Source: Pseudomonadota bacterium
GTDB lineage: Bacteria > Desulfobacterota > Desulfovibrionia > Desulfovibrionales > Desulfovibrionaceae
Length of the DNA stretch: 64,000 bases
Assembly: GCA_023419375.1 (NCBI GenBank)
Contig: JAEZYD010000010.1
Coordinates: 62,001-126,000 of the forward strand
Reading direction: 5' to 3'
The notes beneath the pieces were generated by a model. The model was not told the DNA's origin, made no database searches, and was given only the letters and a program-made list of their open reading frames with translations. The position numbers and the translations under genes are program-made. Positions 8,718-16,994 of the stretch are shown piece by piece. Numbering within the stretch: the stretch's first letter is position 1; each line of letters opens with the position of its first letter.

Positions 8718-10256
8718 ATGGGATTGCGCAAAATAAATGTTTCCTGCTTTTTTTATTATTTCTTAGTCTTAGCCGTGATTATTCAGACTGGATACTATAT
8801 TTTGAAGTATCCTTTCTTTTCTTTCAGTGATGAGCATGAAATGATCAGCTATTTTTTGGACGGTGTTTTTCCGTGGCGATATGCACCTGAATTGGGAAGA
8901 GTTTATTTCTTTTCACTAATAGAGTATTTTCCTGTTGTTTCATCGTCAGTTTCAATTCAATTTAAACTTTTTTTGATTTATTTAATTTGTGCTATAAAGT
9001 TTTTTTTGTTGTTATCAGTTTCTTTTTTGATTTTAAAAAGATTTGTTGGCGTGTTTTTTGCTTTTGTTAGTGTTATGATTATGTATGTCATTCTTTTAAA
9101 ATACGGAATTACAACAACTATTATTTCTATCGTATATCCAGAATTTACACTCTCAATTGTATTCTTGGCTTTTTTTTATTTATATTTTAAGGCTGTTGAT
9201 ACGCAGAAAAAGAGATATTATCTGCTTTCTTTGTTGTGCTATGTGTTTTCGCTGTTTTGCAAAGAGCCTGCCTTTGTCGTTGGCCTGTGTTGTTCGGGGT
9301 TACTGCTCTTTATAAAGCCAATTGGTAAAAGAGAAAAGTACTTTTTATCCGCTTGTGGTATTCTCTCTGTAGCATATGTGGTATTTTATTTCTTTGGAAT
9401 ATATCCCAATATTGTTCATAGGTACGGAGCAAATTCCGAACTTTTTTCAGACTTTATAATTGCATACTGTAAAATAAATTTTATGTTCATTTTAGGGATT
9501 ATTTTACTCCTTGCTAGATTGTCTGTTTTTATAATCCATAAGTCAAAATGTCACAGATATGATGTTTTTTTAGTCGCCGGAGTTTGTTATTCCGTTTCAT
9601 TTATATTTCTTAAGATGCACTCAGGCTATTATTTTATTCCATCTGTAATTTTTATATCAATTGGAATGTCAACATATTGCTATAGTGTGATGCGAAAAAA
9701 GCGTTGTTTATCTCTTATTAAACGTGTTGAGTTGCCGCTGAGTTGTTTGATCTGCACAATGGTTCTTTTTACTCAGTATTACTACATGAATAATATTTCT
9801 GAGCAGTACACTCTTAAGAAAATTACAATGCCGTCTTTGGCGTTTGTAAAGGAATGTAAAGCAAAAGGTATTGTTGTTGAAAATGCATATCCTGCGGGTG
9901 AAAATGAGACTAACATTGATCCTTATGATGCCTGGACGTATCTGACCGTAAAACTGTTTTTCCGCTTCTATGAAAACTGGATCTCTCAGGTGAGAGCGGA
10001 GGATAGCCGGTCTGTTGCTGGTAAGTATCTGTATATATTTTTGCCAAATCATAAAAATAAGGAGCCGGAGCTGCCAGAGCTTGAACAATATGAAAATCTA
10101 GATCTTGTTTTCTTTGCAGCTCTTGTGAAAAAAACGGATATCCCTCTGGTTAAGGATGCCTACTGCAGATTTGCTGCCGATGTGACCCGTGCAGGGATCC
10201 GCCCCCACGATAGGGATGGTGTCTTGTCATCTGCCAAGAAAGCCGGCTGTTTTTAA
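8718..10256 (+). CDS. Polytopic membrane protein, possible GT-C type glycosyltransferase
   Basis: I do not recognise a named family. The 512-residue protein has about ten hydrophobic segments, starting with residues 8-28 and continuing to about residue 365, then a soluble C-terminal domain of about 150 residues. After the first membrane segment comes FSDEHEM, an acidic pair in the first outer loop, which is where GT-C glycosyltransferases carry catalytic acids. That assignment is a guess; a flippase or polymerase-like role is also possible. The gene is strikingly AT-rich with long T runs, unlike its neighbours, which points to transfer from another source. GGGG lies before the ATG. Confidence 0.6.
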   Translation: MGLRKINVSCFFYYFLVLAVIIQTGYYILKYPFFSFSDEHEMISYFLDGVFPWRYAPELGRVYFFSLIEYFPVVSSSVSIQFKLFLIYLICAIKFFLLLSVSFLILKRFVGVFFAFVSVMIMYVILLKYGITTTIISIVYPEFTLSIVFLAFFYLYFKAVDTQKKRYYLLSLLCYVFSLFCKEPAFVVGLCCSGLLLFIKPIGKREKYFLSACGILSVAYVVFYFFGIYPNIVHRYGANSELFSDFIIAYCKINFMFILGIILLLARLSVFIIHKSKCHRYDVFLVAGVCYSVSFIFLKMHSGYYFIPSVIFISIGMSTYCYSVMRKKRCLSLIKRVELPLSCLICTMVLFTQYYYMNNISEQYTLKKITMPSLAFVKECKAKGIVVENAYPAGENETNIDPYDAWTYLTVKLFFRFYENWISQVRAEDSRSVAGKYLYIFLPNHKNKEPELPELEQYENLDLVFFAALVKKTDIPLVKDAYCRFAADVTRAGIRPHDRDGVLSSAKKAGCF

Positions 10257-10480
10257 TTACTACGGTCAGTTGTGGAAGATAACATGCAGATGATGCAGGG
10301 ACGATCATTGGGCACTGTTTTTTTGGGGATCTGCTGCGCCCTCTTTTGCGTAAAATTTGCGATATTGCCTATCGCAAGGGAGTGGGTACTCTGTTGGCAA
10401 ATTGGACAACTCCCCTGACTGCTAGTAAGGAATTGGCGTAGCCCCCAGCGTTTAATTGATTCCCTCAGGCCGGAGCTTCA

Positions 10481-11326
10481 ATGTCGTCATTATTGCCAAA
10501 TCTTGCATATAATCCTTCCATCAATTTGCTCATCGCCACTTTAGGCCGTAAGGGAGAGCTTGACCGCCTGTTCACGTCACTTGGCGAGCAGACCTACAAA
10601 AAATTTCGTATTTTTCTGGCGGATCAGAATCCTTCTGGCTACCTGGACGATATGCTTGCCCGCCATTCCAGCTTGCCCATTACTCGTATTATGCTGCCCC
10701 CGCAGGGCGTTTCCGTAGCCCGCAATGCCTTGCTGGAACAAGCCGGGGCAGACATCATTGTTTTTCCCGATGACGATTGCTGGTATGCGCCAGACACACT
10801 TGAGCGCGTGTGCGAAACGTTTGCCGCCTATCCTTCTTGCGGAGCTTTGCTGGGAGTGTGGACATCCTCGCCGGATGTTTATGCATCCGGCTTGCCCGAG
10901 GGCCTTGTCAGCCGGGCGGGGCTGTTCCAGCTTGCAGGAACATGCGTGCAGTTTTACCGCAGAGAAGCCGTAACCGGTATCCGGTTTGATCCCGAGCTTG
11001 GGCCTGGAACCGGTTTACCCTACGGCTGCGGTGAAGATACCGACTACCTATTGTACGCGCATGCCCGCACAGAGGTGCGCCGGTATGCAAAAATTCGGGT
11101 GTTTCATCCTTCGCCAACAGAAAATCAGCCCTCGCCGCAAAAGGTGGCAAGCTATGCGGCCGGGCGCATGTATTTGCTGAAAAAACACGGTTTCTCAAAG
11201 CTGTTTATGCTGTTCAATGTTCTGTATCCACTCTGCGTGGCACCTCTGGACGCTCTGCGGCACGGGAAGGCGCAGGGCGCTTATCGGTTGCGTATGTTCG
11301 TTGAGCGTTTGCGCAACTGGCACTAG
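10481..11326 (+). CDS. Family 2 glycosyltransferase
   Basis: A 281-residue GT2 protein: NLLIATLGRKGELDRL at the N terminus, FLADQNPSGYLDD, PPQGVSVARNALLEQAG, and the metal site IVFPDDDCWYAPDTL near residue 105. GCGEDTDYLLYA around residue 185 is the acceptor-side acidic motif. The start is supported by CGGAG 8 bases upstream. It is the last gene of the glycosyltransferase run and is separated from the sugar-nucleotide genes by 469 bases without a gene. Confidence 0.87.
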   Translation: MSSLLPNLAYNPSINLLIATLGRKGELDRLFTSLGEQTYKKFRIFLADQNPSGYLDDMLARHSSLPITRIMLPPQGVSVARNALLEQAGADIIVFPDDDCWYAPDTLERVCETFAAYPSCGALLGVWTSSPDVYASGLPEGLVSRAGLFQLAGTCVQFYRREAVTGIRFDPELGPGTGLPYGCGEDTDYLLYAHARTEVRRYAKIRVFHPSPTENQPSPQKVASYAAGRMYLLKKHGFSKLFMLFNVLYPLCVAPLDALRHGKAQGAYRLRMFVERLRNWH

Positions 11327-11795
11327 CCAGGGGGGAATCGCGGCAGCGTTCATACGTACGGGGAATATCCCCATAGCCCGCCTGTGCAGCGTTTGATTGC
11401 GGAAGGGATGTTGCTTATTTCTCTCTTTTCAATGCGCTGCCATTAGTGTAATTCTCTTTGTTGCATTGCCTTGGCTTGGCTGCACAACACAGAGCCGTTG
11501 AGTGTATGCAGGCTGTCATTTAATGGGCAGTCCGAATACTATTCGCTGCCGTCGAGGCCCATAGGGTCCGGGCCGTCTGAAATAATGGAATGGGGCTGAA
11601 AGGAGAGCATGCTGATTTTCATGTGTTTTTTGTTTTTTTCTTGAAAATCAGGTGATCACAGAGAGTTTTAAGGTGTTGCTGCTTAGTTGCCCATGCGGCA
11701 TGTTGGCTGCCACTGCGATGCGGACTTTTTTACTTCACGCAAGATTGCGTCTGTGGTTCCGTTAAAAGGAATCCAGTAATATTGAGGACAATCAG
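11327..11795. other. Gene-free gap between glycosyltransferase and sugar-nucleotide genes
   Basis: No open frame here looks like a protein. The one clear structure is a perfect 10-base inverted repeat, CTGATTTTCA at 11612-11621 and TGAAAATCAG at 11642-11651, around a T-rich 20-base loop. The sugar-nucleotide operon starting at 11796 probably has its promoter here, but I cannot place -35 and -10 boxes with confidence. Confidence 0.5.
11612..11651. repeat. Perfect inverted repeat, candidate operator or hairpin
   Basis: Arms CTGATTTTCA and TGAAAATCAG match exactly over 10 bases with a 20-base T-rich spacer. The repeat ends 144 bases before the nucleotide-sugar dehydrogenase start. It could be a two-half-site operator or a weak hairpin in a leader. 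Confidence 0.4.
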
Positions 11796-13106
11796 ATGGT
11801 TTCATTTGAAGACCTGTTGGCAAAGAAATCTTCCGTGGCTGTGGTTGGTCTGGGTTATGTGGGCTTGCCCTTGGCTGTTGCCCTTTCCCATCACTTTGAT
11901 GTCATTGGCTTTGATATCAACGTGGCGCGGGTAGATGCTCTCAACAAGGGGCACGATGCCACCAATGAGGTTGACGATGCTTCCCTTGCCGCCAGCACGG
12001 CCCGTTTTACCAGCGATGCAACCGAGCTTGCCAAGGCGAGCGTGATCATCGTGGCTGTGCCTACCCCGGTAGACAGCCACCGACAGCCCGATCTTACGCC
12101 TGTGGTGGGTGCAAGCCGCACGGTTGGCCGCCATATGCCCAAGGGGTGCGTGGTGTGCTATGAGTCTACGGTATACCCTGGTGTTACCGAGGACGAATGC
12201 ATCCCCCTGCTGGAAAAAGAATCCGGCATGTGCTTTCCTGCGGATTTTACCGTGGGGTATTCACCCGAGCGCATCAATCCCGGCGATAAGGTTCACCGGC
12301 TTGAAACCATCCGCAAGGTTGTTTCCGGCTCTGACGCCCCCACCGCAGACCTGCTGGTAAAGGTCTATGGCGCGGTGGTAACTGCGGGCATCCACAGGGC
12401 CTCATGCATCAAGGTGGCCGAGGCCGCCAAGGTTATTGAAAACACGCAGCGCGATATCAACATCGCCCTGATGAACGAACTGGCCCTTATTTTCAACCGC
12501 ATGGGCATTGATACGCTGGAAGTGCTTGAAGCCGCAGGCAGCAAGTGGAACTTCCTGCCGTTTCGTCCGGGTCTTGTGGGTGGGCACTGCATTGGCGTGG
12601 ATCCCTATTACCTGACCTACAAGGCCGAAGAAATCGGCTGCCACCCCGAGGTTATCCTTGCTGGCCGCCGCATCAACGACGGCATGGGCAAGTATGTGGC
12701 AGAAGTGTGCGTCAAGCGCCTCATCAATGCGGACAAACACGTCAAGGGCGCACGCGTGGGCCTGCTAGGCTTTACATTCAAGGAAAATGTGCCGGACATC
12801 CGCAATACCCGCGTGGTGGACATCATCGCAGAGTTGAAGGAATACGGCATCACGGCCCTGGTACATGATCCCGAAGCCGATGCTGCGGAAGCCCATCACG
12901 AATACGGGCAGACGCTGTTGCCCCTGAGCGATCTCAAAAATCTGGATGTTCTTATTCTGGCGGTATCGCACGAGAGCTTCCGCCAGCTTGATCATGCGGC
13001 CATACGCGCCATGTTTGCGGGCGATGCCGTTACACTTATGGATATCAAGGGGTTCTGGAACAAGCAGGAAATGCTTGCTGCCGGGTTTGATCTCTGGAGG
13101 CTGTAA
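11796..13106 (+). CDS. tviB: Nucleotide-sugar 6-dehydrogenase, TviB/WbpO type
   Basis: Oxidises C6 of a UDP-N-acetylhexosamine (GlcNAc or GalNAc) to the uronic acid using NAD. The N-terminal Rossmann motif is VAVVGLGYVGLPLAVAL; the linker contains PTPVDSHRQPDLTP and VVYESTVYPG-type text (CYESTVYPGVTEDE), then GYSPERINPGDKVH, all typical of the TviB group rather than of UDP-glucose dehydrogenase. The catalytic cysteine is in GLVGGHCIGVDPYYL. The C-terminal domain has GLLGFTFKENVPDIRNT. At 436 residues it is full length. GAGGAC precedes the ATG. It is followed after one base by rfbB, so uronic acid and deoxysugar precursors are made together for the surface glycan. Confidence 0.88.
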   Translation: MVSFEDLLAKKSSVAVVGLGYVGLPLAVALSHHFDVIGFDINVARVDALNKGHDATNEVDDASLAASTARFTSDATELAKASVIIVAVPTPVDSHRQPDLTPVVGASRTVGRHMPKGCVVCYESTVYPGVTEDECIPLLEKESGMCFPADFTVGYSPERINPGDKVHRLETIRKVVSGSDAPTADLLVKVYGAVVTAGIHRASCIKVAEAAKVIENTQRDINIALMNELALIFNRMGIDTLEVLEAAGSKWNFLPFRPGLVGGHCIGVDPYYLTYKAEEIGCHPEVILAGRRINDGMGKYVAEVCVKRLINADKHVKGARVGLLGFTFKENVPDIRNTRVVDIIAELKEYGITALVHDPEADAAEAHHEYGQTLLPLSDLKNLDVLILAVSHESFRQLDHAAIRAMFAGDAVTLMDIKGFWNKQEMLAAGFDLWRL

Positions 13107-13107
13107 T

Positions 13108-14199
13108 TTGAGCGAGCGCATGCCCTGTCAGCTGGTTACTGGTGGTTCGGGCTTTATCGGGTCCTGCTACGTTCTTCAGGCCCGGCGGCAGGGTGTGCGT
13201 GTAGTCAACCTCGACAAACTGACCTACGCTGGCAATCCCGCCAATCTTGCAGCGCTGAAAGACGATCCGGATTACGTCTTTGTGCGCGGCGACATCGGCA
13301 ATGCCGAGCTGATTGCCTGGCTGCTGGAAACCTTCCAGCCTGATGCCATCGTGAACTTTGCTGCGGAAAGCCACGTTGACCGTTCCATTGTTGACCCCGA
13401 TGCTTTTGTGCGCACCAATGTGCTGGGTACGTCCACACTCTTGAGAGTGGCTACCCAGTGGTGGGGCGCACTGGATGCGGAGCGAGCCTCAGCCTTTCGC
13501 TTTCTGCACGTGTCCACCGACGAGGTCTATGGCGCGTTGCAACCTGGCGATCCGCCTTTTACAGAAGCGACCCCTTACAGCCCCAACAGCCCATATTCTG
13601 CGTCCAAGGCCGCCAGCGACCATATGGCGCGCGCTTTTCACGAAACCTACGGCCTCCCCGTGCTGCTCACCAATTGTTCCAACAATTACGGGCCACGCCA
13701 GTTCCCTGAAAAACTTATTCCCCTGATGATCTGCAATGCCCTCGATGGCAAGCCTTTGCCTGTCTACGGCAAGGGGGCCAACATTCGCGACTGGCTGCAT
13801 GTAGAAGATCATTGCGCTGCCATAGCCCGCGTGCTTGAAGCGGGCAGGGTGGGGCGGTGTTACAACATCGGCGGGCATGCGGAAAAAACCAACCTTGAGG
13901 TTGTGCTGGCCCTGTGCGCCATCCTTGACCAGTTGGTTCCTTCGGCTCACGGGCCTTATGCCAATCAAATCGCGTATGTGGCCGACAGGCCCGGGCATGA
14001 TTTTCGGTACGCCATAAACTGCAGCAGAATAGAAGCGGAGCTTGGCTGGAAGCCTACCCACAAGTTTGATTCCGGCCTGCGTGAAACCGTCCGCTGGTAT
14101 CTTGAAAATATTGCGTGGGTTGAAAATGTCCGCAGCGGCGCTTACAGGGAATGGATTGCGGCCAATTACGCCCATCGCACTTGCGGCGGGGCCAACTGA
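13108..14199 (+). CDS. rfbB: dTDP-glucose 4,6-dehydratase
   Basis: Second step of dTDP-L-rhamnose synthesis: dTDP-glucose to dTDP-4-keto-6-deoxyglucose. It is an extended short-chain dehydrogenase with the NAD motif TGGSGFIGS near the N terminus, the LTYAGN segment specific to RfbB, NFAAESHVDRS, the catalytic STDEVYG and the YxxxK pair in YSASKAASDH. RPGHDFRYAI closes the substrate site. I chose the TTG start at 13108 because GGAGG lies 7 bases before it; the first in-frame ATG (13120) is too far from that site. A much longer open frame upstream overlaps the dehydrogenase gene and is not used. Confidence 0.95.
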   Translation: MSERMPCQLVTGGSGFIGSCYVLQARRQGVRVVNLDKLTYAGNPANLAALKDDPDYVFVRGDIGNAELIAWLLETFQPDAIVNFAAESHVDRSIVDPDAFVRTNVLGTSTLLRVATQWWGALDAERASAFRFLHVSTDEVYGALQPGDPPFTEATPYSPNSPYSASKAASDHMARAFHETYGLPVLLTNCSNNYGPRQFPEKLIPLMICNALDGKPLPVYGKGANIRDWLHVEDHCAAIARVLEAGRVGRCYNIGGHAEKTNLEVVLALCAILDQLVPSAHGPYANQIAYVADRPGHDFRYAINCSRIEAELGWKPTHKFDSGLRETVRWYLENIAWVENVRSGAYREWIAANYAHRTCGGAN

Positions 14200-14213
14200 A
14201 AGAAGGGTGCGAT

Positions 14214-15107
14214 ATGAGCGGCTGGAAAGGCATTATTCTTGCGGGAGGCTCTGGCTCGCGCCTGCATCCATTGACTCTGAGCGTGAGCAAGCAGCTCATG
14301 CCCATCTATGACAAACCCATGATCTACTACCCGCTGTCTATTCTGATGATGGCGGGCATTCGGGATATCTGCCTCATTTCCACGCCTGAGCACCTGCCCC
14401 TCTACAAGGCTTTGCTGCACGACGGCTCGCAACTGGGCTGCAATTTCAGCTATGTTGTGCAACCGCGTCCAGATGGGCTGGCCCAGGCTTTTTTGTTGGC
14501 GGAAGACCACATTGCGGGGCACAACACCTGCCTGATTCTGGGTGATAATGTTTTCTTCGGCCACGGTTTGCCGGCGCTTACACACGCTGCCATGGCCCGC
14601 GAATCCGGAGCGACCATTTTTGGCTACCATGTGCGCGACCCTGAGCGTTACGGCGTGGTGGAATTTGACGATCAGCGGCAGGTGGTCAGCATTGAAGAAA
14701 AGCCCGCTCATCCCAAATCCAATTTTGCGGTGACAGGCCTGTATTTTTATGACCAAAGGGTGCTGGATATCGCCCGCGCCGTACGCCCTTCGGCCCGGGG
14801 CGAACTGGAAATCACAGATGTGAACAACACCTATCTGCAACAGGGCGATCTGCATGTGGAGCTCATGGGGCGGGGCATCGCCTGGCTTGATACCGGTACG
14901 CATGATTCCCTCATGGATGCCGGAGCCTTTGTGCAGGCGGTGGAAAAACGCCAGGGGCTCAAGGTGGCCTGCCTGGAGGAAATAGCCTGGCGCAACGGCT
15001 ACATTGATGCGGACGCCGTGCGCGCACTGGCAAAGCCCATGGCCAAGACTGGGTACGGGCAATATCTTCTTGAACTTGTGGATGCGGGGATTGGGCTGTG
15101 GAAGTAG
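14214..15107 (+). CDS. rfbA: Glucose-1-phosphate thymidylyltransferase
   Basis: First step of the dTDP-rhamnose pathway: glucose-1-phosphate plus dTTP to dTDP-glucose. The N-terminal nucleotide-binding loop is ILAGGSGSRLHPLT, followed by SKQLMPIYDKPMIYYPLS, which is diagnostic for RfbA. Metal-binding aspartate lies in LGDNVFFG and the sugar-binding segment is EEKPAHPKSNFAVTGLYF. The product is 297 residues, the usual length. AGAAGGG precedes the ATG. The stop overlaps the GTG of rfbC by 10 bases, so the two are co-translated. Confidence 0.95.
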   Translation: MSGWKGIILAGGSGSRLHPLTLSVSKQLMPIYDKPMIYYPLSILMMAGIRDICLISTPEHLPLYKALLHDGSQLGCNFSYVVQPRPDGLAQAFLLAEDHIAGHNTCLILGDNVFFGHGLPALTHAAMARESGATIFGYHVRDPERYGVVEFDDQRQVVSIEEKPAHPKSNFAVTGLYFYDQRVLDIARAVRPSARGELEITDVNNTYLQQGDLHVELMGRGIAWLDTGTHDSLMDAGAFVQAVEKRQGLKVACLEEIAWRNGYIDADAVRALAKPMAKTGYGQYLLELVDAGIGLWK

Positions 15108-15658
15108 TTCAGACGCCGATTACCGGGGTTCTGCTGATCAAACCCAAGGTATGGGGCGACCAGCGCGGCTATTTTGTGGAAACCTGGCAGCAGCAGCGCT
15201 ATGAGGCGGCAGGCATTGATCTGCCTTTTGTGCAGGATAACCACTCCATGTCTGCCCGTGGTACTCTGCGCGGCCTGCATTATCAGAAAGCACGCCCTCA
15301 GGGCAAACTGGTCTATGTTTCGTTGGGCAGTGTTTTTGATGTGGCGGTGGATATTCGGCGAAATTCCCCAACCTTCGGCAAGTGGTTCGGTGTGGAACTT
15401 TCGCAGCAGAACCAGTGGCAGATGTGGGTGCAGCCCGGCCTTGCGCACGGCTTTGTGGTAACAAGCGAAATCGCCCATTTCCACTACAAGTGCACAGATT
15501 ACTACTGTCCCGAGGACGAAGCGGCCATCCGTTGGAACGACCCGACCCTGGGCATTGTCTGGCCTGTGGACGAACCGCTGCTTTCCGCCAAGGATCAAGC
15601 TGCTCCGCTGTGGGCTGAGGCTATGCAGGCCGCCGCCTGCGGGACCGTTTGCAGCTGA
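15098..15658 (+). CDS. rfbC: dTDP-4-dehydrorhamnose 3,5-epimerase
   Basis: Third step of dTDP-rhamnose synthesis, a cupin-fold epimerase. Seen: RGYFVETW, the FVQDNHSMSARGTLRGLHYQ block containing the catalytic histidine, and QMWVQPGLAHGFVV with the second active-site segment; YKCTDYYCPEDEAAIRWNDP completes the family pattern. The length of 186 residues is standard. The start is GTG inside the end of rfbA. The final pathway enzyme, RfbD, is not next to it but is encoded at 45509-46396 on the other strand. Confidence 0.95.
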   Translation: MEVVQTPITGVLLIKPKVWGDQRGYFVETWQQQRYEAAGIDLPFVQDNHSMSARGTLRGLHYQKARPQGKLVYVSLGSVFDVAVDIRRNSPTFGKWFGVELSQQNQWQMWVQPGLAHGFVVTSEIAHFHYKCTDYYCPEDEAAIRWNDPTLGIVWPVDEPLLSAKDQAAPLWAEAMQAAACGTVCS

Positions 15659-15714
15659 CTGTGGCATACCCCCATCAGCGTTTATCCACGTGGGCGCGTG
15701 CCTGCTGCATTTCA

Positions 15715-16698
15715 TCAGGCGGGCATTTCAAGATAGGGGTCATTCTGGGCCAGATAGTTGCCCACATAATCCGCAATGCCCTGTTCCAGCGACGCAAAGC
15801 GCACAGGGCAGTTTTTCCCCTGCATCCAGCTCATATCCGCCTGGGTGAAGTTCTGGTATTTTCCGCGCAAGGCTTCTGGCATGTCCATATATTCAATGTG
15901 AGGCTCTTTGCCCAATGCGGCAAATATGGCACAGGCCAGGTCGTTCCAGCTCCGTGCCTTGCCCGTGCCCACATTGAGGATCCCGTTGGCTGACGGGTTT
16001 TCAAGCAGCCAGAACATCAACTCCACGCAATCCTTCACGTAGACAAAATCGCGCATCTGGCCGCCGTCGGCAAAATCCGGCGTGTTTGATCTGAAAAGCC
16101 GCAAACGCCCCGTAGCGCTGATTTCATGAAAGGCCTTGCAGGCCACGCTGCGCATGTCGCCCTTGTGGTATTCATTGGGGCCGTAGACGTTGAAAAACTT
16201 GAGGCTGACCACGCTCTCTGTAAGTTTGTTATCCAGCAGCCACAAATCGAAAAGCTGCTTGGAGTAGCCATACATGTTCAGGGGCTTGAGGCGGCGGGTC
16301 ATTTCCGGCTTGTCTGAAAAACCCTGTGAGCCATCACCGTAGGTAGCGGCTGACCCGGCATTGATAAAGCGTGCTCCGTGTTCCAGAGCAAACCTACACA
16401 GCTCCACAGTATAGGCCGTATTGTTGGCCATCAGAAAGTCTGCGTCTTTTTCTGTGGTGGAAGAACAGGCCCCCATGTGCACGATTGCCTCTACCTTGCC
16501 GCCCAGCGTGTTGCCGCGCAGCATTTCCAGAAATTCAGACCGGTGCATATAGCGGGCGTATCGCCGGTTAACGAGATTCTTCCACTTTTCCGTTGAACCG
16601 AGGTTATCCACCACCAGTATGTCGGTTATGCCTGCCTGGTTCAGCCGCCAAAGCATGGCGCTGCCGATAAAACCTGCGCCACCAGTGATAATATACAT
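15715..16698 (-). CDS. hldD: ADP-L-glycero-D-manno-heptose 6-epimerase
   Basis: Makes the heptose donor for the LPS inner core. The NAD motif MYIITGGAGFIGSAM opens the protein, then LVVDNLGSTEKWKNL, which is typical of HldD, HMGACSSTTEKDADF with the catalytic serine region, and YGYSKQLFD with the YxxxK pair. At 327 residues it is full length. The ATG at 16698 has GAGG 5 bases upstream; an extended open frame to 16764 is not needed. It runs convergently toward rfbC with only 56 bases between the stops, and no T-tailed terminator is visible there. Confidence 0.93.
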   Translation of the reverse strand: MYIITGGAGFIGSAMLWRLNQAGITDILVVDNLGSTEKWKNLVNRRYARYMHRSEFLEMLRGNTLGGKVEAIVHMGACSSTTEKDADFLMANNTAYTVELCRFALEHGARFINAGSAATYGDGSQGFSDKPEMTRRLKPLNMYGYSKQLFDLWLLDNKLTESVVSLKFFNVYGPNEYHKGDMRSVACKAFHEISATGRLRLFRSNTPDFADGGQMRDFVYVKDCVELMFWLLENPSANGILNVGTGKARSWNDLACAIFAALGKEPHIEYMDMPEALRGKYQNFTQADMSWMQGKNCPVRFASLEQGIADYVGNYLAQNDPYLEMPA

Positions 16699-16961
16699 AC
16701 ACACCTCGTTGATCCAGCATGTGGGCTCCTTGCGGGGCAAGGTGGGGAGCCAGCGTTTGCGCAATTGGGATCACCAATATACCCCTGGCGGGGCAGACGC
16801 GTCAAAGCGCGCTCCAGAGCTTGATCCGGGCAGGGCGATCATATGTGGTCGCGCATCTTTTTACCCGCGCAGCATCACTTTTTTCGCAAGAAATTTTTGG
16901 CTCTGGGCAATGGCAAGGGGAGAATATTGCAATGCTGCTGCTACTGCTATAAGAAATTACG

Positions 16962-16967
16962 TATAAT
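16962..16967 (+). promoter_or_regulatory. Possible -10 box upstream of the hybrid kinase
   Basis: A perfect TATAAT lies 27 bases before the kinase start codon. The hexamer 17 bases upstream is a poor match to TTGACA, so any sigma-70 promoter here would be weak or activator-dependent. Confidence 0.35.
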
Positions 16968-16994
16968 TCCTGCAAGAGAACCAGCGAGGTAGAC

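Noticed and set aside
8588..16770. The 13-mer TGCGCAATTGGGA occurs at 8588-8600 and 16758-16770, both outside genes
   Set aside because: Tens of repeated 13-mers are expected by chance in 64 kb, and the flanks do not match, so it is not evidence for a mobile element or shared operator.
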